Origin: Aquatica leii
Taxonomy: Eukaryota; Arthropoda; Insecta; Coleoptera; Lampyridae
Length of the DNA: 64,000 nucleotides
Direction of reading: 5' to 3'
NCBI GenBank assembly: GCA_035610365.1
Contig: CM069434.1
Coordinates: 95,530,806 to 95,594,805 of the forward strand
The notes beneath the pieces were generated by a model that was not told the origin of the DNA, did no database searches, and saw only the letters and a list, made by a program, of their open reading frames with translations. A program made the translations under genes and the position numbers. This document shows positions 13,100 through 25,969 of the stretch, piece by piece (the first letter of the stretch is position 1; each line of letters opens with the position of its first letter).

Positions 13100-13990
13100 G
13101 AAGCATTAGTATCATTTGACAGTTTGTGCTCATCCTGCAACTCGACAGAACTTTTTCATTAGCAGATCTTTGATCATCTCGAAGAACACAGTTTGTCTCG
13201 CCCCAACATTCAGTTTTTACTTCTTCCTTCTAAGTGACTGAGTTGTAGGTATCTTTTTATGATTTCTTCAAATGCATTTTTTATATTATCTTTATTACTG
13301 TAAGCAGGTTCTTCTAGGACAAATCCAAGTAATTTCTACAAAATTTCTTGTCTATTCACAGGAAAAAGTCCACCCGCTCTTATGTTAACCGCATTCTGGT
13401 TCTCTAAGCTACCCAACGTTTTTCTCAATAAATCAGGAAATTGTGTTTTTGGAATAATTTTTGGATTCCTACTCACTTTTCTCGAAGTTGTTTTTAATGG
13501 TTTAAAGAATGATAGGAGTGAGAGACGCTCATGGCAAACATAAGGAAGGTAGAGCTCTTGAAATGATCCATAATCCTTAACATCCTTTGTTACATCACGA
13601 CGGACCTTTATTTGTCCTGAATTATCCGTTAAATTGGTCTTGTTGTAATTTAGGAGGTTAGCAGGATCTACATCAGAAATACGCATTTAACAAATTAACA
13701 TAATAGTCAATTCGTTATGCCTTTTTAAAAATTGTCTCGCCCAATCCTCACCAGGTAAATTGTCATGGAATATATTTGCTACGACACTTTTGCAATTAAG
13801 ATAACCCTTTACCATAATTTGAATATCCATGTTTGTGTGAGCAGGTTTTTCTATTATTTTTACTTTATACTTTTCTTTGAGTACACAGTGCCATTGACAA
13901 CCTCCTCTAAAGCTTGCTGAAGGTTTTCGTCTGGATAATCTAAATACCTACGTACCTCAAGCTGTCTTTTGTTTTTACACGGCATGTCTC
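13100..13990 (-). pseudogene. pogo/CENP-B-like (DDE_1) transposase with internal deletion
   Basis: Reading downward from 13985, the minus strand opens with a short N-terminus rich in K and R. A helix-turn-helix start follows (LQQALEEVVNGTVYSKKS). Then, after frameshifts, come GEDWARQFLKRHNELT and DPANLLNYNKTNLTDNSG, the block around the first catalytic Asp, here Asn. The reading then jumps almost at once to LSFFKPLK and KIIPKTQFPDLLRKTLGSL, which belong to the end of this transposase family. Most of the DDE core has therefore been lost in a deletion between about 13640 and 13560. The element lies antisense in the T-box intron. The wording fits the Tigger/jerky-like group of insects. It is non-functional. 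Confidence 0.72.
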
Positions 13991-14185
13991 AAGTTATCCT
14001 GAAAAAGCACTATTTTTGTAATAATCTTGCATAAAAAAAATAGTTTTCACCTAGAAGTTTTTTAGAATATATGTTTAACAAAATACTGCAGTTGTTAGGC
14101 GCTACTAATGAAACAACTACAACTAGTACTCAAGCTTGAAATAATGGTATACTCTGACAATTACTTTAGGTTACGTAGAAATTTG

Positions 14186-14375
14186 ACAACTAATACCACA
14201 TAAAATGTTAAGCTTTCGCGGTTGTTATGTTTATGATTATAAGCGACTTTCGGCTTAGACCGCGTCGTAGTTAAACACCCAGACTTAGGCTTCTGAAAAC
14301 CAAGTCTAAGTCTGGGTGTTTAACTACGACGCGGTCTAAGCCGAAAGTCGCTTATAATCACAACTAATACCACAT
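14186..14375. mobile_element. Foldback element copy 1 with 16-bp flanking direct repeats
   Basis: A 158-bp body (14202-14359) is mostly one near-perfect inverted repeat. Its left arm runs from TGATTATAAGCGACTTTCGG through CACCCAGACTTAGGC, and its right arm is the reverse complement, ending in CGCTTATAATC. The left side carries an extra unpaired lead, AAAATGTTAAGCTTTCGCGG. The body is bracketed by ACAACTAATACCACAT at 14186-14201 and again at 14360-14375, a perfect 16-bp direct repeat and probably the target-site duplication. A second copy lies at 40366-43402. It has no coding capacity. Confidence 0.8.
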
Positions 14376-17300
14376 GAAGAATGTAGCTTAGATATAAAAA
14401 ATTAGTAATACTTAAATAAAATTTGTGTGCTTTACGCATAGATGTCAGTAGTACGATAAAATTAAACAGTTGTTCCAAGTTAGTTTCTTATAATTTTTAT
14501 TTATATTGTTAATACGGGCTTTACGTTGTGTTTAATGTATGCAATAGCTCAGCGCTTTGGAGAGTGAGTCGTAGGCGATCTTTGGTGTGCTGATTATAAA
14601 ATAATTAAAAGAGCACTAAAACGGGAAAAATATACACTACAGATTCTGTTTACATCTCTCTAACACTAAAGGTAAAGAAATCGAACAATACAAATATAGC
14701 AACCAATATATCTTTATTGCAATGGCAACATAAAATAGAGTAAAATTAAGAATTACTAACTACAAAGTATAAGAAAAATAAATCCGGTATCATCAGATCT
14801 TTAGCGTAGGCAATACCTCATACACGTAGGTAAATAAATTAATAGTATCAAAGTATGAGAATACGACTTAAGAAGCCAACGAAGAATGAAAATTAAACCG
14901 ATGCAAATCTAGTGATTACGCAATCAGAATCTCAGCGAACCGGTATTAGCTTTAACAAGTGATCACACAAACGTGACAACACATATATCTAAGTTGAGAT
15001 AATAAAAAAAAATTACTTACGGTTTTTTTCCGACAATTAGCTAATGGCATATCAAAACAATCTTCTAAAATTGCTGAAAGTTTAATAAACAGATATATAA
15101 TGATATCACAAGTAATGTTGCATATAGTTCATCCAATCATTATTCTAAACAGAAAGCCAACTGATTTTTTCACTGATACAATCACAAGTTTTTGAAATTA
15201 AACGTTCATTTTACAAATATCCCATCAGCTTGACCCCATATTAGTTCTCAAAAATTGGTGTTTGTATTTAATGCTTGCATTCATAAATGCTCCAAGTTAT
15301 CGAGTTGAAAAAAAAGTACATAAGAGAGAGAAACATTTAACAATTCGGGTTGACATGTGGTGGTGACCCAACTTGCTATGATAATACGAAGAAATTAAAT
15401 CGCGTAAAAAAATAAAAATTGATTTGTACTGCAGTAAAACTTTTACAAGTATCACATACGAATCGAAGTTAATTTACTTATTTACAGCGAAAATGGTATA
15501 CAATATTTAACAATGGAGATTTCACTGAGCACAACGTTAATTTCACGTGCTGTCCCCCTCAACGTCAAAAACGGATTTGTATATGTTAAAATAACAGTTA
15601 CGTTCTGGGACAAAATTCTTTTAACATAAAAGCTTTGCGAATTTCTTTAGATTTTTTTATTGAAACTTCAGAATTGGGTATAGCCAATCCATCTCTACCA
15701 TTTTTGTTGCTCTGTTCAAATTTTGCTTGGTTATAAGTTTTTTGCTTTATTAATTGCGTTTTAAGTTGTGTAGGTGTGAAACGATGATTTTTAGTTGCAT
15801 TCAATTTCTTTTTAATGTTCTTGTCTGCTTTGAATGTCCTGAATTTTTTTTGAAATTTTTAAATAAATAGGATTTTAATGGTCTACACCATGAAAACAAA
15901 AAAAAAATTTTTCTAATTTATATGTAATACGTAACTACGGAATGTAACTTCATAGCGTTTTTGAGCATATGTAATAAAACGTATTTCAAAGAAAGTAACT
16001 ACGGTGCTGGCATGAACATCTATTTGTCAATTACTAAACTAATATTGTTTACCATCTCTTTCGGTATTAATATCTCTCCTCGAGTTACTCTACATTTTCT
16101 TGTTTTTGTTACTGCAAGACCAGGAAGAAATACTGCAAGCCAAAAAATGTTTAACAAAAAATTGGCCAACTTCTTTCTTTTGCAATTACAATTTGCAAAT
16201 TTTGTACTACTTGACAAGTATCTTATGTCTGGGTGGAGTTTAATCGTATAGACACATAACGTATTTGACAAGAAAATAATAAACATTACGCTCGGACTAC
16301 AATAAACAGGTAAATAATTCCCAATAAAGATCAGGTTGAAATATAATTAATCGTTAGTAATTACATTGTTATCGCAATATAGTTAATTGAAAAATGCAAT
16401 TTAGTTAGTGAAAATTTTCTAACATAAAGCCCAAAACACAGATAACGTTAAGAAAAGCAAGTGATGCGTATCTTTAGAAAACTAAACCGAGATGATCTCT
16501 GCTTAAAATTTTCAAGTTTGTCACAGCACAGTTGCTCCGCCCGGACACGAAATACTTGTCAAGTAGTAGATAGGCAACACTACTTCGACACCGACAACAT
16601 GAAAATTTAAATTGTTGATGTCTCTAAAATCATACAGTTCTAAAAAAAATGTTAATAGTGCAATCAATTTAATTGACTTAATTGTGAAGCACAATTGGAG
16701 TATGATTTTCTTTTCGTTTTGTTGTTACACTTCTATAAACAAACGTTTTTTGCTTTGAGAATTAAGTATCACGACAGTAAGTTATCAAAATCAACAATTC
16801 TACATGTTTATTTATTAATAGTTCAATAATTATAAACCGATATAACTTAAAAAAATTAGTTTTAAAAAGTTAACGTTTTTGATAACAAAATTATTCAGTA
16901 AAAGGCATCTATAACACAAACGAGACATGTCTTTTTTTAGAGCTTTACTTTATGACTTTTAAAAAACGGAGTTGCATTAGTGAAAAAGTTTCTCAACAAA
17001 GGGTAACGATTTTACTCTGTGCCAATATGAATGGAAAAAAAAATTTCTAGCCATAGGTAAATAATATTTATTCAAATAAATTGTTTGTAATGTGAAAGTC
17101 TAATTTGAATTCGTGGAGAACAGATAAAATAAGGAGAAAGTGGTTCCAAGATTTAAGAAGAAGGTGCCATTGGCAATTAGTCCGCGGAGTCTTGGATACT
17201 TTTTAACGTCGATTGTAATTTGTTTATAGAAGAACCTATTTCGGATAAATCTCTTTCAAAGAGTACAGGTACAGTACAGTACAGGTATTCGCAGTGTTAA

Positions 17301-17690
17301 AACCAACATGGAAGCTATGGATTCAGTAAAATCTTTGTAAATTTAGAATTAAGGAGGTGATGCAGCCTTTAAAAATTTATCCAATCATTAAATTCATGTC
17401 CAAGAAACCATTTTGAAAACTAGAGAATTAAATAAACACCGATTGGTTCATTCTTCATCTAAAGAAGAAGAATCAAAGAATATCTAAATTAAATTAAATT
17501 TTTTAAAATTAGTTAAAAATTGTTTCATTAAAAAAAATGCTATAGCATTATTAAAATGTAAATTTTAAATATTAGACAGATACTTTGTAAAACAAGAAAA
17601 TTTCATTTTTTAAAAATTTTTTGTAGAAAACTAGAATTAAACAAATTTCCACAACTAATTAATTATAAAAACTACATAGGTTTGGTTGCA
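14376..17690. other. No recognised gene (intronic)
   Basis: AT-rich intron with chance open frames only (for example 15961-16251 and the overlapping 16286-16020). A short run of ACAGT units sits near 17268-17285. Confidence 0.5.
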
Positions 17691-17697
17691 TTAAGCA

Positions 17698-17872
17698 TTG
17701 TTAACTTTGACGATGTAGTTAACTACGTGATCCCGTTGTTCAGTGTCGTCATTGGTCGTCAAGTACATAATCAATTGTTTTGCTGACGACGTCGTCCAAT
17801 CAATAGCTACAATTTTAAATATTTGACAATGTTGTCAGTTAACAACGTCAGATAGCAACATAGTTAACTTTG
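17698..17872. repeat. Possible MITE or palindromic repeat
   Basis: GTTAACTTTG occurs near the left edge and again near the right edge. Inside, ATTGGTCGTCA (about 17750) pairs with TGACGAC...CCAAT (about 17782-17800), interrupted by five extra bases. TTAAC-based words recur throughout. This is denser inverted structure than in the surroundings, but ends and a target duplication are not clear. Confidence 0.35.
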
Positions 17873-17879
17873 CGTTTTA

Positions 17880-20820
17880 AAGAATTACTTGTGTAGTGAA
17901 ATGTTTACATTTTAATATAAAATAAAACATTTTCATTTGTTTGTTATTCGTATATCGGTTCAGCAATAAAAGTTTTAGAAATGCTAACGTTTCTAACAAA
18001 GCAGTTCAAAAATTCAAAGATAGTTGTCTTAATGAATGATATATCGATGTTCCTAGAAGTTGTTTTACCGACATTATTGCAGCGATGAGTAAAATTACGA
18101 GTTCCGAAGCAAATACCACAATTCAACAATAATTACCGAATTAACGAAAGATATTTATATAATTACAAAATCTAACTTATTTTAGAATTGAATGAAAAAC
18201 ATTTTAGTGTTGTGACAAAATTGATAAATGTGACGTTTGGTTTTAGAAACGTTGATTATTTCAGTATAGTGTGGTTTTTATATTCACGTGTCATCAAGCT
18301 ATTCTTTTTTTGGGGTAAATAAAAAACGTTTACTATGACAAGATAAGATACTGTTTATAGCTGGATTGAAATTATATGAAATTGTATACATACATCTTTA
18401 TTTTCATATAGGTATTTTATGTACATATATATGTATATAAAGCTTAATGTTTTAATCGATTAGTGTTCTATGTCAACATTTGCTATTGTAAAAGAATTTT
18501 TTTTAGCTATGAGCATTGATGTGCATAGAAAAATTAAAAAAAAACAATTATTTGCAAAGTGACGTTTTTTCTTAGGTTTTGTACAAGAATTTTACAAAAA
18601 TGTCAATGTTAGAAAGCTTTTAGTGTCGTCTCAAACCTCAAGGTGTACTAAATTAAAGTCGCTCAAACGTAAAAAACGCGTTTGAACAAAGATAACATTA
18701 AACAAAAAATAAAAAACAACGTAGTTGTGTTTAATTATGTTTATAATAAACTCATTCAGCTTTTGGTCGTTAAAAAAATGATTCTGTAATTATAAACATT
18801 AAAACATAAATTTATTTAGTTACGCTTATAACCACGTTCGTAATATTTTAATTATGACGTTAGAGCTTAATTAATATTGTTTGATAAGTAAATATTAGTT
18901 AAAATGGTACTTTATCGACGCAAGAACATTAAAGTTTACTAAGAAAGAAAATATTTGAAATTTAAACAAATTTTATGACACGTATTAAAAACATTCCTTG
19001 GAATGATAGCTTCGTCATTTATGAATGGACCCCCTTGAGGCCATGCCTGTACACAAATGCTCATATTTCAATCTCCATGAAATGGATTTTAAACGAGTTG
19101 CTTGTTAGACTCTAGGTGAGAAATTTGTTGTCCTCAAGACTCCCTGAAGCGTGTGGACTCACCAGGTAGCGTGTTTAGAATTATAAAATCTTACTTCTTG
19201 GGCGTTATTTGTATCGTATTGGTGGGACAAGGAGACATTTAGAACGTAGGTAGTTTCTAAAAAAGCCTACAGGTATCACAGCAAGGGATTAATGCAGCTG
19301 CGACAAGACACTTTTCTTCGGTTTTACATTGTCACATATCATAACTCGTGATTTTAATATGCATGACATTTTTTTAAGCAATGCCGTTGATTAATGCTAA
19401 ATGGCAGGTTTTAGTTTTTTATATGTGTAACTTGGGCGACTCAAGCCTCCTGGAATTTAAGTATATTTTGACTCGGTCCATTCATTACCTGTGAAAAATT
19501 ATATCACATTCATAATCCTCTATAAATAATGAACTTAACTCCAATGCGTTAACAGTTTCTTTAAATAGGATATATGAAACCTTTACCAACGTGCAAATTT
19601 ATTAACATTCTTCACTGAAACCTCAAAAACAAAATTAAACCCACACTCTAAATATATTATCGATGAGGTCTATCAATTTATACGTAAATATTTTTACATT
19701 ACACTGACAGCTCGTTTCCTAATACTTACAAATTACATTGTAAAACCGCACACAAATTAGCATCGATTTCAGAAACACGAAACTAATAAAAGAAAATTAT
19801 TATATTTTCGTATATGTTATAATTTTGAATGCTTTCGACAATAAAGTCGGAAAAAATATTACTGTCGAGCTTAAAGTTTTCAGAAAATTGATACGTTCGC
19901 TTGCGTGTGGTTCTTTCCAATTGAACTGCATGCACGTTATCAGCACAATTATAAGTAAGAATCGATTTTGACGCGTTCACCTTTACACGTAGCCACCTGA
20001 TCAAACTACCGTATTAAGTGATTTATTGCATTTTACTCAAATTGATTTCTGCTCATATGGAGACGCCTAAGTAATATTTCAACATTGCTTTGTTGATATT
20101 CTTAACTGCGAAGGGTTAATCTTTTACGTTTGAATTATAAATCATTCCTGAATCAGCAAAGGTTGTTGCTAAACTAAATAATATTTAATTATAAAACTAT
20201 TTCTTTTAAATAAATTTGCGTTTTGACAGCCTTGCCAATAGTAATCAATTACACGCAGTTTCAGAATGCATAAATCAAAAATTATAATGTATCATTGTAT
20301 ATGTAGAAAATAATTAAGTAGCTATTTGCAAACTTGCCAAAGGAAATTAATGTGATTTGGTCGCACTAATCAACGCAAAAATTTGTTTTTTTTAGTGTTG
20401 TAATTGTGCAATACATTCTTTTTTCTTTGTTCTTTGTTATGTTTTGATGTCTCACTGTATTAAGCAAAAAATAAATAGGATTACTTGTTTTTTGACAGTT
20501 TTCCTAATGTATCTTATCTTAACATCTCATTCAAACCATTTATTTCTGTAATTTCTTATTTCAAATCTTCTCAGAATCACGTGCTCAATTTAAACACTAT
20601 GTTACACGAGAAAAATTACAGCAGTATATGAGAAAGTCTAAAAACTTAACACCAATGTGATACCAAATCCTAGAAGTTTTCAAAGCAAAAAAACCTTTTA
20701 GTGATGAAGTGCTACATTTCGTTTAAATTTACATATTAGGTACATATGATTTCTTAAACACATAATATTACAACACAGTAGTAAATAAATGTTATATTTC
20801 AAATAACAATAGTGTTTATG
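17880..20820. other. No recognised gene (intronic)
   Basis: AT-rich sequence. It contains a small TATATG/TACATA-rich run near 18420-18440 and otherwise nothing I can name. Confidence 0.5.
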
Positions 20821-21877
20821 ACATCAGAGGTTCAAGACGGTCTTGCTTTTGTTAATTCCTAAACGCAGTTATTGGGCATTCCTGCACTATGTGCTTGATA
20901 TTCTGCTCTGAGGCGTCACAATATGTGCAGTGAGGTAAAGTTAAATGAGACCCCAAGTACAGATTCTTCCATGATTGGTACAAAGCCGGTTTAGTAAACA
21001 CGACTGTTTGTGATGGATGTTCAATAATTTTACCAATCGTTTTGTTTGTCTGTTTTTATAGTATTTACCTTAAAATCAGTCAATTTTTGTGTGTGATTTC
21101 AGTAACGGACTCAGTAATTGGGACAGAGTATGTATGAATTCGTAGGTTTGGATTTTTATTATACGTAGTTTTCTGTTTGGGACTTAAGGGAGGTCTGGCG
21201 TCTTCGATTTGTTGGAGAAATATTACTTAAAACAGATAGTCAGTCTGTAGGTGTTAGTGTGTACCTGTTATAAGCCTCATTGTCTAGTTTATCTAGATAG
21301 CTATCAAGTGTAGGTGCTTGTTATTTAACCAGACTGAAGCAGAATACAGATGTTCACTTACTATGAAGAATTTGCAAGCTTTTGTAGTATTTTTACTCGC
21401 GAGTTAAGTTTGTCTACACATTCAGAGTATGGTTTGCTATTTTATGGTTTTGATGGAAAGTGGATACCTCGGTTTTATTAGGGTGTGAGCGTAGTCTCTA
21501 TTTGGTAAAATACTGTCTTAGGTTATATAGATCCTTGGTTAAAGTTATCGTCAGCGTGCATGAAAGAATGCGAACTTGTTGTCGGTATGTCGAATACGTA
21601 GACATTAAACGGATGAAGTGCCAGTACATAACCGTAAAGAAACCCATTATGCAAAGCTTTGAATTTGTTTTTTTTTGCCATCTACATGGACTTGATATAG
21701 TGTATTCAAAAGGAAGCAGTCTATAAGGTTTAGCAGCTTTTGGTTTGGTATTCAGTTGCACATTAGCCTTTCCAATAGTTTATAACACACACTCAGAACT
21801 GCAACTGGTTTGTAGTTACAAGAATTTACAGATGATTTGCCTAGTTTAGTATGGTCATTATTTTGCTTTGTTTGAAG

Positions 21878-21885
21878 CCAGAGGG
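21878..21885 (+). repeat. 8-bp target-site duplication, left copy
   Basis: CCAGAGGG directly before the hAT-like element, repeated at 23242-23249. Removing the element and one copy restores one reading frame of the interrupted LINE, which confirms it as a true target duplication. Confidence 0.88.
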
Positions 21886-23241
21886 TAGTGATGGCCAAAA
21901 TTGGTCTTGGTCTTGCAGTCTTGTCTTGGTCTTGCAATAACAGCGCTATTAGCAAGACCAAGACCAAGACTAAAGATTGCAAAACCAAGACTGGATGCAA
22001 GACTAGCCCTGCAAGATATCGGCAAAAACAAGACTATATTCCAAGACTCGTGCAGTTTTTTTCTTATTCTTATTACGAACGATTATTTATCTTATTTTAT
22101 TTATCCCACATAAAAATATTTGTTTTCTCAAAAAAAAATATTGTATATATATATGTATGTACAGTTTCGTATAATTTATAAATATTTAGATTATTTGAAT
22201 GCTCACCGCTTGTTAAGTTTTATGTTGTTAGCGCCTGTGAGTTGCTTACGTTTAGCGTGTGGCGTTGCTAAATTCGGCAGTATATTTTTAAAGGTGCTAA
22301 GGTACATACTTGATACCTCCTTGTATGCCCAAGTATCGGTACAATAATAGTTTATTACAATATGTTTATACTGTGTTTTTGTATTACCAGTGTAGTTTTG
22401 TGCATTAAATGTTTAGTCTTTTTTTTTTGATTCGAGGTGTTAACATTTATTTCGAAATCCAGCATTTACGGCAGCGTTTGCCTTCTTGAAGACGTTGTGT
22501 TTATTTTTCTTGAACTTTTGTATCGACAAATTCTACAACGATACAATATACGTGAAAATAAAAAGTTTTTTGAAAAAGGGAAGTTTCGACTTTAGTAAAA
22601 TGATAATTAAATATTTTTCTGTTACATATGAATAGAAACCATATAGGTAGATAGATATCAATAAAATATTAATTTTTATCGATTTTTCAAGGATTGAAAG
22701 AAAAATTTTAGCAACACTTGTGGGAAAGTCCTAAATTCTTAATTCAAAATTTGTACCAAAAGGCACGTTTTACTTAGTTTACAATAAAGACACCTACAAA
22801 AGATTTTAAACCGGCACGGCGCCTGTAATATTCATGCCAATCCATCAAACATGCTGAGGCGTTGTTTCTTTTTCAAAACAACTGAATTCTCAAAACTTGA
22901 AAGTACATCTATTATAAAAGACAACGAACCCATTGCAAACGCAATAGTGTTTATTATTTAATTTTTGTGGGAAAAAAAATGTTGATCTTTTATCGTTATT
23001 AATTAAATATCTATTAAAAAAAATTTTTTAAACAACATTGATTTTCATTGTGAAGTTTCAATCATGGTACGGTGTAAAAACGCAAGACTGCAAGAGTCTT
23101 GCGTGCAAGACCAAGAGCAAAACCAAAACTCTATATTCAATACTAAGAGCAAGACCAACTGGATATCAATACAAAACCAAGAGCAAGACCAAGACCAAAA
23201 CCTATGTGGTCTTGTCTTGGTCTTGCGTTTGGCCATTACCA
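21886..23241 (+). mobile_element. CAAGAC-rich hAT-like non-autonomous element, copy A
   Basis: A 1,356-bp element. The left end is TAGTGATGGCCAAA and the right end, reverse-complemented, is TGGTAATGGCCAAA (12 of 14 identical). It is flanked by the 8-bp duplication CCAGAGGG. Both subterminal regions are packed with CAAGAC and GTCTTG units (about 21901-22040 and 23080-23226). Short TIRs, 8-bp duplications and repeated subterminal words are the signature of hAT elements. No open frame of transposase type is inside. A diverged second copy in reverse orientation lies at 50621-53912. Open frames inside copy A come from the simple repeats and are not genes. Confidence 0.85.
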
Positions 23242-23249
23242 CCAGAGGG
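23242..23249 (+). repeat. 8-bp target-site duplication, right copy
   Basis: CCAGAGGG, identical to 21878-21885, immediately after the hAT-like element. Confidence 0.88.
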
Positions 23250-24339
23250 CAATTTTGTTGTTTTTAGAATGTTATTGTAAAAAACCAGTAGCCATTCTTT
23301 AGCGCAAAGCCCGTCATATTTTATAAAATCTAGATAGAATTCGTCTATCGAAAACAGATTCATGGGGTTTTTAGTTTTTTTTAATGGTTTTTCACTGTGT
23401 TTTTTTTGGTTTTACGATAGGTTTTGTCAATGTTGATTTTAGTAGTCTGTTTGATTCAGTGTGTTATTGCATTTGGAAACGGTAATTTTCCTGTAATTAT
23501 ATTTTCATAAGTTGCTTTATAAAGTTTCCTACTGTAAGTCAAAATTTCCAACAATTTCTTTATTGTTCCAGTCTTCCTTTGTCCAACTCATATAGGAGTC
23601 TGCTATTTCTGAGTCATGAATTGTATTGTAATCTTTATACACGCTTCGTTTTAGCAAGATGTTTACGTTTTTCGGACACATCTTAAAATGCATTTTTTTG
23701 CAGTTTTTAATACAACTTTAGTAAAACAGTCGTAGTTATTAACTCACCTAACATTCCAGTCAAATTGTGTAATAAATTTATGACAGTTTACTTTACCGAA
23801 GTTCGAACGAGGTTTGGTCAAGGAACTGATTATAAAGATTGTTCTTTCAGTAATATCAAGGATCCGACAATGTTGTAAATGCGAGAAGTTGTCTAATACT
23901 TTGCGTTGAATTCCACATGGTGAATTGTCGGTTTGGGTGATTATTGTAAGGTCGGGATTATAGCTCCTATTTCGTCTGCCTGAGTGAAACCTTGATAAAA
24001 GGGCCCATTGTCAATTGCTTCTGAGAAGGACCATCAGATGTCATGTTAAGAGTGTTCCTAGTGTGTTGTATGAATGACAAGCGTAGTGATTCTTTCGAAA
24101 GAGATGACTTTTATTTTCATGTGTTATAACTGTAACTCATTCCTTATGTGGGAGACAAACAAGAAGGTAGTCACTTACTTACTCTCTCAATGGAGTGCTC
24201 ATTAAGAATTGTGCAATCAAAATACTAAAACAATTATATGAATCAAAAATCTCCAAAAAAATGTAAACAGTATCAAAAATTGCAAGATGTGTAACCAATT
24301 AAGAATTATAAATATTTTTTACTCTGCCTGGTCGAAAAC

Positions 24340-25240
24340 ACTGACTTATCTGACATCAACAAACCTTTTTGTTCAAGAAGACTTCAGTGTAGCAGAGAGG
24401 GATGAATGACTTTATTTTTCTTTATGGTGCAACAAAAGGTGCGGATTTTTTGAAGCTGTAAATAAAGTAGTATCAGGCTTATCAGAATTTAATAAATATT
24501 ATTGTATTATCACTGATAGAGTCAGCATTATTATAAGAACTGAAATTGAATTTGCAGAAACAAAACAATATTCCCATTTCGTTTATAAGTGATGTGAAGT
24601 CTGACACTATAAAACTGGAATATCAAATTGTAGATGCAAAATTTTTACCAGACTCTGGTTTTTAACAGACCTGACTTTTACTTTAGTACTGCAAATAATC
24701 AGTTTAGTGAATAGTAATCTAAATTCAACAAATTTGCCCAAATTATGTCTGAAGCAACGTGTGTAGATGTTCTTACGTCTACACTAAGAAATAACTTTAG
24801 AATTTTAGACTTAGACGAGGATGTCGATCTAGAACCAGAGACTGTATTGTTTACGTTGAGCCAGAGAGCATAGAAACTCGACAATTATTAGAAAACTGTT
24901 CTCTTCTGCGAAAGCTATGCGCCACAGAAGAATTTTCACTAAGACGTGTGTTGTCAACTATTAAGCATTCGATATAAGTTATGGTGTAGGGTTACGTGTC
25001 CGCTGAGGGCACTGGTAGGCTACAAATTGTTTTAAAACTTATGAATGCCTATAAATACATTAACGTTTTAAAAACAAAGATGTTAACGATGTTAAGATGA
25101 TAACGCTTCTTGTCATAGACCCAAGATTGTGCAATTGTGGTTTGCCGATAACATTATTAAAAGATTGAACTGACCTGCATCATCCTCTGATTATGACTTA
25201 ATTGAAAACTTTTGGGAATATATTTTAACTATTGTTTCAA
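24340..25240 (+). pseudogene. Possible hAT (BED-type) transposase remnant
   Basis: After frameshifts the plus strand reads KGADF, then EAVNKVVSGLSEFNKYYCII followed by TDR, which resembles the block around the first catalytic Asp of hAT transposases of the GTF2IRD2-like group (TTxGxDIFxxV...ATDGAPxMxGK). A piece near 25115 reads LLVIDPRL, like the DPRF motif further along such proteins. Stops and shifts are frequent. The match rests on two weak blocks in the right order, so I hold it lightly. A 61-codon open frame on the other strand (24884-24699) is only a shadow. Confidence 0.4.
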
Positions 25241-25847
25241 AATATAAACCATAATCGAAAATGAAATTAAGTACCTGGTAGTTAGTAAATTCTATGCCCA
25301 AAAGGTGTAAATTAATTTTAATTTTTGTCACTTGTCAGCACAAAAGTTGGTACAAAAGTACATTCTATAGAAAAATCATTAAATTTTTGAAAATTGTGCA
25401 AGATACTTCTGCATGCGTTCCCTGTCTGATAAGTCACTTACTCAGTTCCTTTGTCGACAACAAATATTATTATTATAATATACATTTTACATATTTGTTA
25501 TTTTTTTGAATAATTATACAAACATGTTTTTCTGCACCTTTTACCAATAACTGAGAAAATTTAATACAAAGAATTTTATAATGCACGCCTTGCAACTACA
25601 ATTTTATCTACAGCGGCCCTTGAAATTCGACAGCGCTGATATATGTAATTCTAAGCAAGTAAACCTAAAACTGGTGTTTTTTATTGTTTTCCTTGTTGAA
25701 TTTGTGGCACTTTTTATTGTTTCTTCTTCTGCTTTCAAGGTGGAGTTGTTTTGTTAATTTTTGTTGTTGTGTTGCTTTTACACTTGTTAGGGTTACTGCT
25801 GCTTAAAAAAAGCTCGAATTGAATTATCAAGTTATGGTGTGAAAAAA

Positions 25848-25965
25848 AAACTCATCGAAATAACGATTAATCAAAATTGCAATTAATCGAAATGCGATTT
25901 ATTGCAACGTAATTAGTCGACTCAAAGAATGCAATAAATTGAGTTTCGATTATTTTGATGAACTT
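25848..25965. repeat. Imperfect inverted repeat rich in TTAATCG words
   Basis: The left part, beginning CTCATCGAAATAACG, pairs with the right part, ending CGATTATTTTGATGA. AATTAATCG, GCGATTTATTGCA and GCAATAAATTGAG words recur between. It could fold into a long imperfect hairpin and may be a small MITE. No target duplication was identified. Confidence 0.42.
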
Positions 25966-25969
25966 AATA

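Larger units (their letters stand above)
20830..24180 (-). pseudogene. LINE ORF2 remnant (reverse transcriptase), split by a hAT-like insertion
   Basis: Read downward on the minus strand, the part above 23242 ends in EWLLVFYNNILKTTKLPSG. The part below 21886 resumes in the same frame with FKQSKIMT, then, after a one-base frameshift, NYKPVAVLSVCYKLLERLM. This is the RT finger region, with the usual YRPVALLS pattern. Further down, a C-terminal piece near 20990-20860 has LTLPHCTYCDASEQNIKHIV followed by QECPITAF, a typical end of LINE ORF2. Many stops lie between. The stretch 23330-24180 is weakly readable and may hold the endonuclease or linker. I do not assign a clade. Confidence 0.68.

Noticed and set aside
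23038-23280. Open frames rich in K, T and S or W and C in the CAAGAC arrays, also at 21888-22113 and 53716-53910
   Set aside because: Pure translations of simple repeats in hAT-like ends.
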